Source of the DNA: Paenibacillus naphthalenovorans
GTDB lineage: Bacteria > Bacillota > Bacilli > Paenibacillales > NBRC-103111
Assembly (NCBI RefSeq): GCF_900099895.1
Contig: NZ_FNDY01000002.1
Location: 124,001 to 188,000, forward strand
Direction of reading: 5' to 3'
Length of the DNA: 64,000 nucleotides
Shown here one piece after another: positions 53,328 through 64,000 of the stretch. Both the position numbers and the translations under genes were made by a program. How positions within the stretch are numbered: the stretch's first letter is position 1; each line of letters opens with the position of its first letter. A model generated the notes under the pieces. It was not told the origin of the DNA. It did no database searches and worked only from the letters and a program-made list of their open reading frames with translations.

Positions 53328-55604
53328 CTACTTTAATTTGGAAAGGGTTTGCCGGTATTGTCCCGGCGTCATCCCCGTCAGCTTCCGGAATGTCCGGATA
53401 AAGCCGGTTGAATTCGTATAATTGAGACGGTCCGCGATTTCCGTAATCTTCAGATCGGTATGTTCTAACATCATTTTTGCCATCGTCATCCGGTAATCCG
53501 TCAAATATTCAATGAACGTAACGCCGATCTCCTTCTTGAACACCCGGCTTAAATACACCGGATGAAATTTGAGCGCCGCTGCGCACGACTCGAGCGATAT
53601 ATCCTCATCATATTGCTCATGAATCATTTGAACCATTTGATGTGCGGTATTAATATATTCTGAATCCGTACGTTTTTTAAAAAACGCAATGGTCGGCGGC
53701 AGCAGTTCCGTCTTAAACCATACCGACACCTCTTGCACCGTATTCAACTTCACGAATTGCGTTACGGCGGAATTGGAACCGATCAGTCCGTCCAGCCTCC
53801 CTCCTTCATTCCGAACCAATTGATAGATGCGTGCAACCAATTGAAGCATGAAAACCTGATAGTCGTTAAACTGGATGTCTCTCTCCGTGATCGAGGCCAC
53901 ATAATGATCAAAATGCTCCATCGCCGATTCGGCATCTCCGGATGTAAACGCATTCACGATGTAGTCTTCCAGATGATGTAATGGAGGAATCAGGCTTTTG
54001 ACATCTCCATGCACCGGGACGAAATCGTCATAATGGAGAATGATATCGCTTCCAAGTCTAATTCTTCGTTTCAGCGCATCCAAGGCTTCGGAGTAAGCGT
54101 TCATTGCATCGGTGTACCGGAAAAACGAACGGCTGATCCCGATGCTTGTTTTAAGCTGCAGCAGCTCATGAACCTTCGATTTAATCTGTTCGGCCGTTTG
54201 ATGAAAATACGCCTTGTTCTCAGCGGGCTCGTCCGTGTCCCCGGTCAACAGCGATACCTGAGACTGGTCGAAAAGCAAGGCGCCAACCAAACGATGGCCG
54301 GGCAGCAGTTCGCCTACGATATTATTGATCGCAAAAAGAAGCAGTTCCTTATCGCTTTCCATATATCGGGTTTCCTGCAGGGAATCGATTTGCAGCGCCA
54401 GCACCCCCAAAGCCTTCCCCTTGCCGGCGAAACCATAAGTCTCGCTTTTAAACAAAAATTCACTCTCCGTAATTTGCCCCATAAACAGCTTAAGCAAAAA
54501 AAACTCTTTCATCTGCGAAAGCTGCCCATGAAGCTGCTGCTGCAGCTGTTTTCGCGTACTGAATAAAGCATGGAACCGGTCCTCGATAAAAGCGAACTCA
54601 TCTTTCTTCTTTGAATCGGCGGGTTCTCCTCCGATCTGTTCCATAATGACAAACAGTCTTCGGATAGGCGAATACATTCGCCGGCTCCCGTAAAAAGCAA
54701 TGGCGGCGATCACGACAAAGATAACCAAACATACGTTTAACGTTAACATAGCAATTTTTTTGGACTCCCTGGTCATTCCCTCAATGGATACGACGGAAGC
54801 ATATGTCCAATTATTATAGGGAGACACCTTATAGTTAACCGCCATAGCGTCTCCTTCAAAATAACCGCTGGCATCGGTCACGGTCCTCAGCTTCTCCATG
54901 ACCACATCCTGTATAGGAACAGAACCCGGATTGGACAAAAAAGGAACCCGTTCGCGATTCAAAATATAAATATCTCCCAAGGTTTTGTCCTGTGCCAAAT
55001 CTTGTTCCAGCTCGCTATGGGACATATCTATGAGCAGCAAGGCCTTGGGTGCCGTCGACGTGGCAATCATCGGCAGCTTGACGATCAGGCGAATCCGGTC
55101 CCCCTCCTTTTCTCGAACGCCGTTATCCTGCTTTCCTTGACCGGAACCGGAAGCAAGCCAAAACAAATTTTGCGGATGATCCGCATATTCATCCAGGACA
55201 TTCCGGTCAGAAAATTCCTTGATCGTTGTAAAACCGAGTTTGCTGATCATCCAATCCATTTCCATATTCACCAGATAGGTGTCGGCTACCCCCGATAACG
55301 AATGCAGATTGTACAGACCTCTGCCCAGATTCGCTATCGTCTGAAAATCCTCAGGCGTCAAAGGATCGTGAATCGAATCCATCACCAGAGACGAATTTAA
55401 ATATTGTACCGCCGCCATCTCTACATTTTTTAATACTTCCTCGATTCGCATTTGGTTTTGCAACAGGATTTGCGCATTGCCCTCATTGACCTTTCTTTCG
55501 ATATCCTGAGAAGCGATGTGATAGGAAATCATCCCGATGGATACAACGGGTGCGGCTACCAACAACAACGTGAACAGAATCAATCGATAGAAGTACTTAG
55601 GCAA
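53328..55604 (-). CDS. Membrane-anchored AraC family regulator with extracellular Cache-type sensor
   Basis: The 758-residue protein has a membrane segment (10-30), an extracellular sensing domain (about 35-290), a second segment (about 290-310, VCLVIFVVIAAIAFYG), a linker and a C-terminal AraC DNA-binding domain (about 655-755: SLESCAAALKFHPVYLSRVF and ITEIADRLNYTNSTGFIRTF). This one-component layout is common in Paenibacillus next to LplA/LplB-type ABC genes. The start is a TTG at 55604 with AGGAGAG upstream. It probably activates the sugar locus upstream when it senses an outside sugar. Confidence 0.9.
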   Translation of the reverse strand: MPKYFYRLILFTLLLVAAPVVSIGMISYHIASQDIERKVNEGNAQILLQNQMRIEEVLKNVEMAAVQYLNSSLVMDSIHDPLTPEDFQTIANLGRGLYNLHSLSGVADTYLVNMEMDWMISKLGFTTIKEFSDRNVLDEYADHPQNLFWLASGSGQGKQDNGVREKEGDRIRLIVKLPMIATSTAPKALLLIDMSHSELEQDLAQDKTLGDIYILNRERVPFLSNPGSVPIQDVVMEKLRTVTDASGYFEGDAMAVNYKVSPYNNWTYASVVSIEGMTRESKKIAMLTLNVCLVIFVVIAAIAFYGSRRMYSPIRRLFVIMEQIGGEPADSKKKDEFAFIEDRFHALFSTRKQLQQQLHGQLSQMKEFFLLKLFMGQITESEFLFKSETYGFAGKGKALGVLALQIDSLQETRYMESDKELLLFAINNIVGELLPGHRLVGALLFDQSQVSLLTGDTDEPAENKAYFHQTAEQIKSKVHELLQLKTSIGISRSFFRYTDAMNAYSEALDALKRRIRLGSDIILHYDDFVPVHGDVKSLIPPLHHLEDYIVNAFTSGDAESAMEHFDHYVASITERDIQFNDYQVFMLQLVARIYQLVRNEGGRLDGLIGSNSAVTQFVKLNTVQEVSVWFKTELLPPTIAFFKKRTDSEYINTAHQMVQMIHEQYDEDISLESCAAALKFHPVYLSRVFKKEIGVTFIEYLTDYRMTMAKMMLEHTDLKITEIADRLNYTNSTGFIRTFRKLTGMTPGQYRQTLSKLK

Positions 55605-55752
55605 TAGATAATCTCTCCTACCCTATGGAAAGTATCAAAATACAAGAAAACGGGGAAAGGATAAACAGCCCAACCAGATTTTTGATTATCATTATATCAG
55701 AAAGCATGTCTACCCGTGATAGAAAAGGGTTATCACACGTTAATTTCAATTT

Positions 55753-55766
55753 TATAAGCGTTTTCA
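55753..55766. promoter_or_regulatory. CcpA cre-like site upstream of the AraC gene
   Basis: On the minus strand TGAAAACGCTTATA matches the cre consensus (TGNAARCGNWWWCA) at 13 of 14 positions. It lies about 150 bp before the AraC regulator start, implying carbon catabolite repression of the sensor. Pattern match only. Confidence 0.4.
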
Positions 55767-55770
55767 ACCA

Positions 55771-55812
55771 ATAAAAACGATGGCGCCGGATTTCCCGCGC
55801 ACCATCGTTTTG
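55771..55812 (-). terminator. Terminator after the enolase-superfamily gene
   Basis: AAAACGATGG and CCATCGTTTT form a 10-bp stem ending in a T run on the minus strand. It ends the sugar operon before the AraC gene. Confidence 0.85.
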
Positions 55813-55826
55813 GTTTCCGTCTATTT

Positions 55827-56999
<1,173 letters not shown>

Positions 57000-58034
57000 C
57001 TACTCTCCTCGTACGGCTTCGCATAAAGCCAGCAAAGCCAATCCTTGGGTAAATGGGGTAATACCAAATGCAATGCGGTTATATTCCAAAGCGTTCGCTT
57101 TCACCGGCGTTCCCGTAGAACCTCCCGTTACATAGCCTTCTTGATCGATGTTGTCCGCCACAGCCGATAAAGCCCGCTCGCCCATGCCACGGAATTTCGG
57201 ATCGATCAGGCCAAGCCGGATTCCCTTCATCACGCCATATGCGACCCCTGCCGTTACCGAGGTCTCCAGATAGGTTTCTTCGTGATTCAATACCGTCCTC
57301 CATAATCCGGACGGATCCTGCAGCCCGGACAAAGCCTGCAGCTGCTTGTGCAGGGTATCCGTCAGCTCCCGGCGTTGGGGCAAATCTTCAGGTGCGATCT
57401 CCAGCAGTTCGACAATCCCCGCCGTCATCCAGGCATTACCGCGCCCCCAATGCACACCGATCGGTTTACGCTCCACGTCGTGCCAGCCATGCACAAATAA
57501 ATTCACCTGCGGATCAAACAACAGCTTGCAATGAATGTCAAGCTGCTTATACGCTTCCCGCCTGTACTCTTCATTGCGCAAAGCCAGTCCTCTCTGCGCC
57601 AAATAAAGCAAGCTCATAAATATCGTGTCCGCCCATACCTGATGAGCCCAGTTGTTATCCAATACCGTATGCTCCAATGCGCCGGATGGGGTACGTCGGC
57701 CCTCTATCATCAGATAGCGATCAAACGTCTGGAACACTTTTTCATATTTTTCATCCGGATCACGTTCGTTCAGCTCTAACATGGTCATTAAAAGAGAATT
57801 CGAATTTACGCATATTTTCTCAATGGCGTCGATCCGCTGATCGATCCACTGCTTCATCTTAATGGGAATCTCCTCATCCCTGGTCATTTCATACGTTTTC
57901 CATAGTCCATAAAAAGCGACGCCGATGGACCAATCCCACCTGCGCCAGCGAATGCCTCCGGGCTGATCCGAGTGTTCAAAGGTCAAATCCAGTGTGCGGG
58001 CTGCCGTGAGCTTTAACAAATCCAAATGGTTCAT
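57000..58034 (-). CDS. GH105-type unsaturated glycosyl (rhamnogalacturonyl) hydrolase
   Basis: The 344-residue protein resembles YteR/YesR, which hydrate and remove the unsaturated uronic acid left by pectate/rhamnogalacturonan lyases. The alpha/alpha-barrel shows TVLDNNWAHQVWADTIFMSL with the likely catalytic Asp136, HWGRGNAWMTAGIVELLE, and GYVTGGSTGTPVKANALEYN near the end. No signal peptide is seen, so it is cytoplasmic and acts on imported oligosaccharides. The ATG at 58034 overlaps the upstream aldolase stop by four bases. Confidence 0.88.
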   Translation of the reverse strand: MNHLDLLKLTAARTLDLTFEHSDQPGGIRWRRWDWSIGVAFYGLWKTYEMTRDEEIPIKMKQWIDQRIDAIEKICVNSNSLLMTMLELNERDPDEKYEKVFQTFDRYLMIEGRRTPSGALEHTVLDNNWAHQVWADTIFMSLLYLAQRGLALRNEEYRREAYKQLDIHCKLLFDPQVNLFVHGWHDVERKPIGVHWGRGNAWMTAGIVELLEIAPEDLPQRRELTDTLHKQLQALSGLQDPSGLWRTVLNHEETYLETSVTAGVAYGVMKGIRLGLIDPKFRGMGERALSAVADNIDQEGYVTGGSTGTPVKANALEYNRIAFGITPFTQGLALLALCEAVRGE

Positions 58035-58960
58035 CGTTTGATCTCCTTTACTAGAGGAAGCAGGCCCCATTGATGAAGGATGGCCGTCACTTCTTTCTTA
58101 TCCGCTTCATTCAGCGGATCGACAGGCTCGCGCGTGATGCCCGCACGAAGTCCCCGCTGTTCCATGGCTTCTTTCACGACAGCCACGTTGTTTCCTGCAT
58201 GATATTTAGCCCGCAAGTTTTCAAAAGGCAACGCCTCCTCCCACAGCTTCCATACGGTTTCCCAATCATGGGTTTGCAGAGCCTTCAGCATCCCTTTGGA
58301 CAGGTCCGGGTGTACGTTGATTAATCCCGAGGTAAAGCCTTTGGCGCCTGCGTTGTAGAAATACGGCGCCCATTTCTCCGCCGTGCCGCAAATCCAGGTC
58401 ACATGGTGCTTCGCCGAAACCTGGCGAACCGTCCGGGTAAACCGCGGTAAATCGTTGATGGCGTATTTCACGCCGACGCATTTGTCCAATGGGGCCAGCT
58501 CCAATAGGATATCGTCCGAAAGATGCGCATCCTTAAAATAAAGAACCGACGGGATATCAAGGCTTTCGATCACCTTACGGTAATAAGAGACCGCGCCGGG
58601 AGTTGTGATGTAAGGATGAACCGGCTGGTGAATCATGACGCAATCGGCGCCCGCTTCCTGGGCATACCTGCCCAATTCGACCGCCGTATCCGCCGCATAC
58701 CCGATTCCTGCCATGACGATTGCCCGTTTGTTTACCGTATCGATCACACGCTTCATGACCGCCTTCGCTTCTTCGAGGGTGAGCGCATAAAATTCGCCGG
58801 TATTCCCGCACGGGACAATGACTTCCGTGCCGTTGGCCATCAAAAACTCAATGTTGGCCTCCAAGCCTTCCCAGTCGATTTGGCGTGTCTCCTCGTCAAA
58901 AGGCGTAATATGGATCGCCGTAATCGTTTCAAGCTTCTTGCCGAATGCTGCGTAATCCAT
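58031..58960 (-). CDS. DapA/NanA family lyase or dehydratase (copy 1)
   Basis: The 309-residue protein has the family motif CGNTGEFYAL (substrate carboxylate binding), Tyr in VLYFKDAHLSD and the Schiff-base Lys in VGVKYAINDL. Members cleave or dehydrate 2-keto-3-deoxy sugar acids or N-acetylneuraminate, or make dihydrodipicolinate. Its position beside a GH105 enzyme and a sugar ABC importer favours a keto-deoxy acid substrate. The ATG has GGGAGGAGG upstream. Confidence 0.9.
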   Translation of the reverse strand: MDYAAFGKKLETITAIHITPFDEETRQIDWEGLEANIEFLMANGTEVIVPCGNTGEFYALTLEEAKAVMKRVIDTVNKRAIVMAGIGYAADTAVELGRYAQEAGADCVMIHQPVHPYITTPGAVSYYRKVIESLDIPSVLYFKDAHLSDDILLELAPLDKCVGVKYAINDLPRFTRTVRQVSAKHHVTWICGTAEKWAPYFYNAGAKGFTSGLINVHPDLSKGMLKALQTHDWETVWKLWEEALPFENLRAKYHAGNNVAVVKEAMEQRGLRAGITREPVDPLNEADKKEVTAILHQWGLLPLVKEIKR

Positions 58961-58991
58961 CTTATTCCTCCTCCCTTTATGAAGGGCTCTC

Positions 58992-60512
58992 CTACTTTTT
59001 CTGTTTGCCGTACTCCGCCGTAAATTCTTCCATGACCTGATCGCCGCCCGCTTTTTTCCATCGTTCGAGTTCAGCTTCCCAACCGGCGTCGTCGATTTTG
59101 CCCATAATATATTTGGTCTGGGCGTCGCGAATCAGGGTATCCAGCTCTGCGCCCTTTTCCATATAGGTCTTCGATGTAAGCGTCAACGCCACATTCGGAA
59201 CCGCATTTTGCAGGTTATCCGCAACCACCTTCCAGCCTTTGGCCTGCAGTTCGTTTAATTGCAATGGAAGACCGGTGCCTGTAACCTCAAACGACGGAAG
59301 GCTGTCGCGGTACGGCTTCACCTCGAGGTTAAACAGTGTCAAATCTTTAAACTTGGCTTTGCCGTCAGGCGTCTTCTCAAAGTGCTTCCCTTCAAATCCT
59401 CTGGTCAGCAGCGTGGACATTTCCGGCTCCAGAAGTTGATCGAAGAAGCCCAGCAGACGTTTCAACTCCATTTCATCCTTTACGCTGGATTTCGGGAATA
59501 CGAAAAACCCGTTGTTCCCCGGCTCGGCAGGCACGCGATTGCCGGAAGGCCCCATATAAGGCGCGATATCTACGGCAGCATTCGGAACGGATTTGGACAC
59601 GTTGTCATAAGAGGTGGCTGCCGCCGAAGCCACCGTATTAATACGGATGCCGGCTTTTCCCGAATTCCATTTGTTATCGGCATCCGCTGTCTGAACAACG
59701 GAGAAATCCTGATTGATTAATTTTTCGGCATACAATCTTCTGAGCAGCTTCATCGAATCCTGATACGGTTTCGTCATAAATTCAGCTACGACTTTCCCGT
59801 TTTCGATCCCCCATTTATTGGGAGCCCCTTGCGAAACCGAGAGACGAGTCAAGAAGCTGCTGCTAAGGGCCGTGTCGTTATACGATCTGTCCATAAACAA
59901 ACCGTACGTATCATTTTGACCGTTTTGGTCAGGATCCTTTTCAGCAATCGTTTTTGCAATGTTATACCAATCATCCAGCGTTACCGGCGGTTTCAGGCCT
60001 AAGGCGTCAAACCAATCCTTCCGGTAAACGATTCCGGCTCGTCCGATATCCCGGTACAACGGCAATCCGTACAGTTTTCCTTCCACCTTGATATTGTCGT
60101 AATACATCGGATTGGCATCCGATAAATTCTTGTATTCATTTAAGTAGGGTCCGATCTCCCAAAACAATCCGGATTGAATGGCATTGAGAGTTGTGGCGTT
60201 ATACGTCAATTTAAACGCTTTCGGCATTTCGTCAGACGCAATCATAATATTCTTTTTATCTTCAAATGCAGCCGCCGGAATCCATTGAATGTCTACTTTG
60301 GCATTCGTATATTTCTCGATAGCCAGCTCGACTTCACTGTCTTTTTTGGGCGCTTCCCCTACTTGCGGCGTGGCGATGGTCACCTCAAGAGGTGTGCTGT
60401 CGGGCTGTCCTTCCGCCCCTTGCCGCGGTTCACTTTTTTCTGCGCACGCTGCAAGCGTTCCTGCGGTTAACGCCAACGACAAAAGCAAAGCTGCACAACG
60501 TTTTCTTTCCAT
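58992..60512 (-). CDS. Extracellular sugar-binding lipoprotein (LplA-like)
   Basis: The 506-residue protein begins MERKRCAALLLSLALTAGTL and the lipobox LAAC puts the lipid-modified Cys at residue 23. The mature part resembles the family 1 solute-binding proteins of the LplA/YtcQ group used by Gram-positive bacteria for large oligosaccharides. The ATG at 60512 has GGGAGGGG upstream; an earlier frame to 60575 lacks support. It lies after the two permease genes rather than before them. Confidence 0.93.
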   Translation of the reverse strand: MERKRCAALLLSLALTAGTLAACAEKSEPRQGAEGQPDSTPLEVTIATPQVGEAPKKDSEVELAIEKYTNAKVDIQWIPAAAFEDKKNIMIASDEMPKAFKLTYNATTLNAIQSGLFWEIGPYLNEYKNLSDANPMYYDNIKVEGKLYGLPLYRDIGRAGIVYRKDWFDALGLKPPVTLDDWYNIAKTIAEKDPDQNGQNDTYGLFMDRSYNDTALSSSFLTRLSVSQGAPNKWGIENGKVVAEFMTKPYQDSMKLLRRLYAEKLINQDFSVVQTADADNKWNSGKAGIRINTVASAAATSYDNVSKSVPNAAVDIAPYMGPSGNRVPAEPGNNGFFVFPKSSVKDEMELKRLLGFFDQLLEPEMSTLLTRGFEGKHFEKTPDGKAKFKDLTLFNLEVKPYRDSLPSFEVTGTGLPLQLNELQAKGWKVVADNLQNAVPNVALTLTSKTYMEKGAELDTLIRDAQTKYIMGKIDDAGWEAELERWKKAGGDQVMEEFTAEYGKQKK

Positions 60513-60606
60513 GTTTACCCCTCCCGGATATAAAGTAGCATAACTTTTAGAAGAAAAACTTCTTATCGAAGTCATTCTGCGGAGTCAGACCTGCAGATCT
60601 TTCAGA

Positions 60607-61482
60607 TCATCCTTTGACCGAGCCTAACAGGACGCCTTTGGCAAAATACTTTTGCAAAAACGGATAGACCATGACAATGGGAAACGTCGCGACGACAATA
60701 GAAGCCATCCGTACCGTTTGCGGCAAATAATCCATCGGATCCTGCTGGGCAGTGGAATCTCCAATGCGGTCCTGGGACATCAAAACGATCTGCCTTAATA
60801 CGATTTGCACCGGCCATTTCTCGGAATCGTTGATATACATGACCGCATTAAAAAACGTATTCCAGTGCCCCACAGCATAAAATAATCCGAAGGTCGCCAT
60901 AGCCGGCATCGATAAGGGGATGACGATCCGAAACAAGATCCCCAAATCATTGCAGCCGTCCATTTTCGCCGAGTCTTCCAAGCCGTCGGGAATCTGTTGA
61001 AAAAAGTTTTTGAGAACGATTAAGTTAAACGCACTGATAGCCGTCGGGATCATAAGAGACCAGTAGGTGTCGATCATTCCTAAAGATCTGACGACGAAAT
61101 AGGTCGGAATCATGCCCCCGCTGAACAGCATCGTAAGCAGCACCATCAAAAGAATCGGACGGCGTCCCCGCAACGTCGTACGAGCTAACGGATAGGCCAT
61201 AAACGAAGTGAACAGCAGATTGATGAACGTTCCGAATACGGCTACATAAATCGATACAACAATGCTGCGAGCCATGGTGTCGGTGGAAAATATGTATTTA
61301 TAGGCGGACAAGGTGAATTCGGAAGGAAACAACAGCAGCCCTCCCTTGGATACCTCCTCCGGTGCGGCAAATGAAACGGCCACAATATAAACGAACGGAA
61401 TGACGGCAGCGATAGAAACGATAAACAGGAGCGAATAGTTCACCGCATTGAATACCCTGCTGCTTAAAGATTTGTCTTCCAT
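60607..61482 (-). CDS. ABC sugar transporter permease, LplC-like
   Basis: The 291-residue protein has six hydrophobic segments and the cytoplasmic EAA-loop EDSAKMDGCNDLGILF, through which it contacts an ATPase. It matches the LplC/YtcP (CUT1-type) permease family. The ATG has GGGGAGG upstream. It follows the LplB-like permease after 22 bp. Confidence 0.93.
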   Translation of the reverse strand: MEDKSLSSRVFNAVNYSLLFIVSIAAVIPFVYIVAVSFAAPEEVSKGGLLLFPSEFTLSAYKYIFSTDTMARSIVVSIYVAVFGTFINLLFTSFMAYPLARTTLRGRRPILLMVLLTMLFSGGMIPTYFVVRSLGMIDTYWSLMIPTAISAFNLIVLKNFFQQIPDGLEDSAKMDGCNDLGILFRIVIPLSMPAMATFGLFYAVGHWNTFFNAVMYINDSEKWPVQIVLRQIVLMSQDRIGDSTAQQDPMDYLPQTVRMASIVVATFPIVMVYPFLQKYFAKGVLLGSVKG

Positions 61483-61504
61483 GGCATTGAGCCTCCCCGA
61501 TGTT

Positions 61505-62464
61505 TTAGTAGACGCCCTCTTCGCCGAATTTCTTCGCCAGCCAGTTGGCCCCGACCACCAGCACTAGTCCGACAAGCGATTTGAACATACCGACAGCCGC
61601 ACTGTAGCTGTACTGAGCCTGCGTCAAGCCCTTCACATACACATAGGTGTCGAACACTTCCCCAACTTCCCGGTTCATCGAATTCAGCATCAGGAAAATG
61701 TGCTCAAAACCGGTATCCAAAAAGCTTCCCAGCCGCAGGATAAACAAGATGACGATGGTACTCCGTATAGCGGGCAGCGTAATATGCCAGAGCTGCCGCC
61801 AACGGCCGGCTCCGTCGATACGTGCCGCTTCGTACAGCTGCAGATCGACTCCCGAGAGAGCGGCGAGAAAAATGATCGTCCCCCAGCCTGCCTCTTTCCA
61901 AATGGATTGGCTGATGATCATCGTCCGAAACCATTCTTCGCTGAGCAGGAACGGTATTTTCTCCATACCCATCTGTGCGATCATCTCGTTAATGATTCCG
62001 CCCTCTGTTGTAAACAGCACATAGAATATGCCTACGGCAACGACCCACGAAACAAAGTGCGGCAAATACAGCAGCGTCTGCGCAAACCGTTTAAACATTT
62101 CCTTGCGTACCTCATTTAACATCAGGGCCAAAACAATCGGAAGCGGAAAAAAGAACACCAGATTGTAAATCGCGAGCAGCAGCGTATTTCGAAGCAGCAT
62201 CCAAAACTGCGGTTCCGAGAAAAATCGTTCGAAATGCTTCAGTCCTACCCACGGGCTCCCCAGGAAGCCCAAATGAGGCTTGTAGTCCTGAAACGCCATG
62301 ATCAGGCCCCACATCGGCACATATTTAAATACCAGAAAATACAGCACCCCCGGGAATAAAAGAAAATACAGCCATCGGTCTCTGATGATGTCCCGCATAA
62401 GCGGCGACCGTTTGGCCCTGTCGGCCAATATCATGGATGGCTGTGCATCATATCCCTGCTTCAT
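61505..62464 (-). CDS. ABC sugar transporter permease, LplB-like
   Basis: The 319-residue protein has six membrane segments and the EAA loop with EAARIDGAGRWRQLWHI. It pairs with the LplC-like permease and the lipoprotein as a CUT1 importer. The ATG at 62464 follows GGAGG; the frame upstream to 62503 has none. No nucleotide-binding subunit is encoded nearby, as expected if a shared MsmX-type ATPase serves it. It starts this transcription unit. Confidence 0.93.
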   Translation of the reverse strand: MKQGYDAQPSMILADRAKRSPLMRDIIRDRWLYFLLFPGVLYFLVFKYVPMWGLIMAFQDYKPHLGFLGSPWVGLKHFERFFSEPQFWMLLRNTLLLAIYNLVFFFPLPIVLALMLNEVRKEMFKRFAQTLLYLPHFVSWVVAVGIFYVLFTTEGGIINEMIAQMGMEKIPFLLSEEWFRTMIISQSIWKEAGWGTIIFLAALSGVDLQLYEAARIDGAGRWRQLWHITLPAIRSTIVILFILRLGSFLDTGFEHIFLMLNSMNREVGEVFDTYVYVKGLTQAQYSYSAAVGMFKSLVGLVLVVGANWLAKKFGEEGVY

Positions 62465-62504
62465 CCGACGACCTCCTGACTGGATTAGTACGCAAGTCCG
62501 CATT

Positions 62505-62520
62505 TGTAATAGCGCTTACA
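62505..62520. promoter_or_regulatory. Inverted repeat TGTAA-N6-TTACA upstream of the permease operon
   Basis: TGTAATAGCGCTTACA contains 5-bp inverted arms around AGCG. It resembles a catabolite-repressor cre site but is two bases too long for a good match. It lies 41 bp before the LplB-like start and may be an operator. Confidence 0.3.
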
Positions 62521-62683
62521 TTTCATATCATAGGTTCGGGTATCATGACTGGCAATAGTACTGTTTCAACCATTTCGCTTTAGAGGTAAACATGCCGCCG
62601 GAGCAAGGGTTTCCGGCTGTTGAGCCTGGTGTATTATCATTTTTTTCAACCGCATCGTACCGGTTTAACCTGCCGGTTCGGCA

Positions 62684-62713
62684 GCAAAAAAGCCAGCTTA
62701 AACAGCTGGCTTG
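62684..62713 (-). terminator. Terminator after yhcH
   Basis: AAGCCAGCT and AGCTGGCTT form a 9-bp stem, followed by TTTTGCTG on the minus strand. It separates the YhcH/DapA unit from the permease operon. Confidence 0.82.
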
Positions 62714-62725
62714 TAGCGTTCAATA

Positions 62726-64000
<1,275 letters not shown>

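Noticed and set aside
62505-62520. Claim of a true CcpA cre site before the permease operon
   Set aside because: The repeat is two bases too long for the cre consensus, so I list it only as an unassigned inverted repeat.

Overview
The window looks like part of the chromosome of an endospore-forming member of the Bacillales, most probably Paenibacillaceae (Paenibacillus or a close relative). The reasons are the Bacillus-type order of the hrcA, lepA, spoIIP, gpr, rpsT, holA, comE and yqeM-yqeG genes, the sporulation and spore-germination genes (gpr, spoIIP, spoVAC/AD/AE), TTG and GTG starts behind strong Shine-Dalgarno sequences, and a sugar-uptake locus of the kind common in Paenibacillus (transmembrane AraC sensor, LplA/LplB/LplC-like ABC parts). 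No rRNA, tRNA, CRISPR array or complete insertion sequence was seen. The genus assignment is an inference.

Region 1 (1-11 kb): heat-shock and sporulation housekeeping. On the minus strand lie hrcA behind a perfect CIRCE operator, a thermosome-like chaperonin gene overlapping the end of hrcA, and the first codons of grpE at the window edge. Upstream of these are an acetyltransferase, hemW, lepA, yqxA, spoIIP and gpr. rpsT is on the plus strand and converges on holA.

Region 2 (11-17.6 kb): an accessory block between holA and comEC, which are neighbours in Bacillus subtilis. It holds an ECF sigma/anti-sigma pair, a tautomerase with an MFS transporter and divergent LysR regulator, a DMT exporter, and two gene remnants: the end of a DHA2-type MFS transporter and the end of an amidase.

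Region 3 (17.6-33.1 kb): comEC, comEB, metY and comEA with divergent comER, then leuS behind a complete T-box leader, then yqeM, cvfB, rsfS, yqeK, nadD, yhbY, aroE, yqeH and yqeG. A 31-codon membrane-peptide ORF lies in the gap between leuS and yqeM.

Region 4 (33.2-42 kb): a moxR/DUF58/transglutaminase operon, a spoVA2-like spore operon (DUF421, spoVAC, spoVAD, spoVAE, with divergent DUF1657), a possible 25-codon membrane peptide and a secreted L,D-transpeptidase.

Region 5 (42-53 kb): metabolism and envelope. It has an ACT-domain malic enzyme, a PfkB sugar kinase, a YjhG-type sugar-acid dehydratase with an IclR regulator and a long palindromic operator, an LtaS-like enzyme, an iron-type alcohol dehydrogenase and an SLC13 carboxylate transporter.

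Region 6 (53-64 kb): a carbohydrate locus. Lipoprotein and two permeases import an oligosaccharide, a GH105-type hydrolase removes an unsaturated uronate, and an enolase-superfamily protein and DapA-type aldolases probably process the acid. A membrane-anchored AraC regulator, a YhcH protein and a second DapA protein (cut by the window end) complete it. No transport ATPase is present, so a shared one elsewhere is likely.
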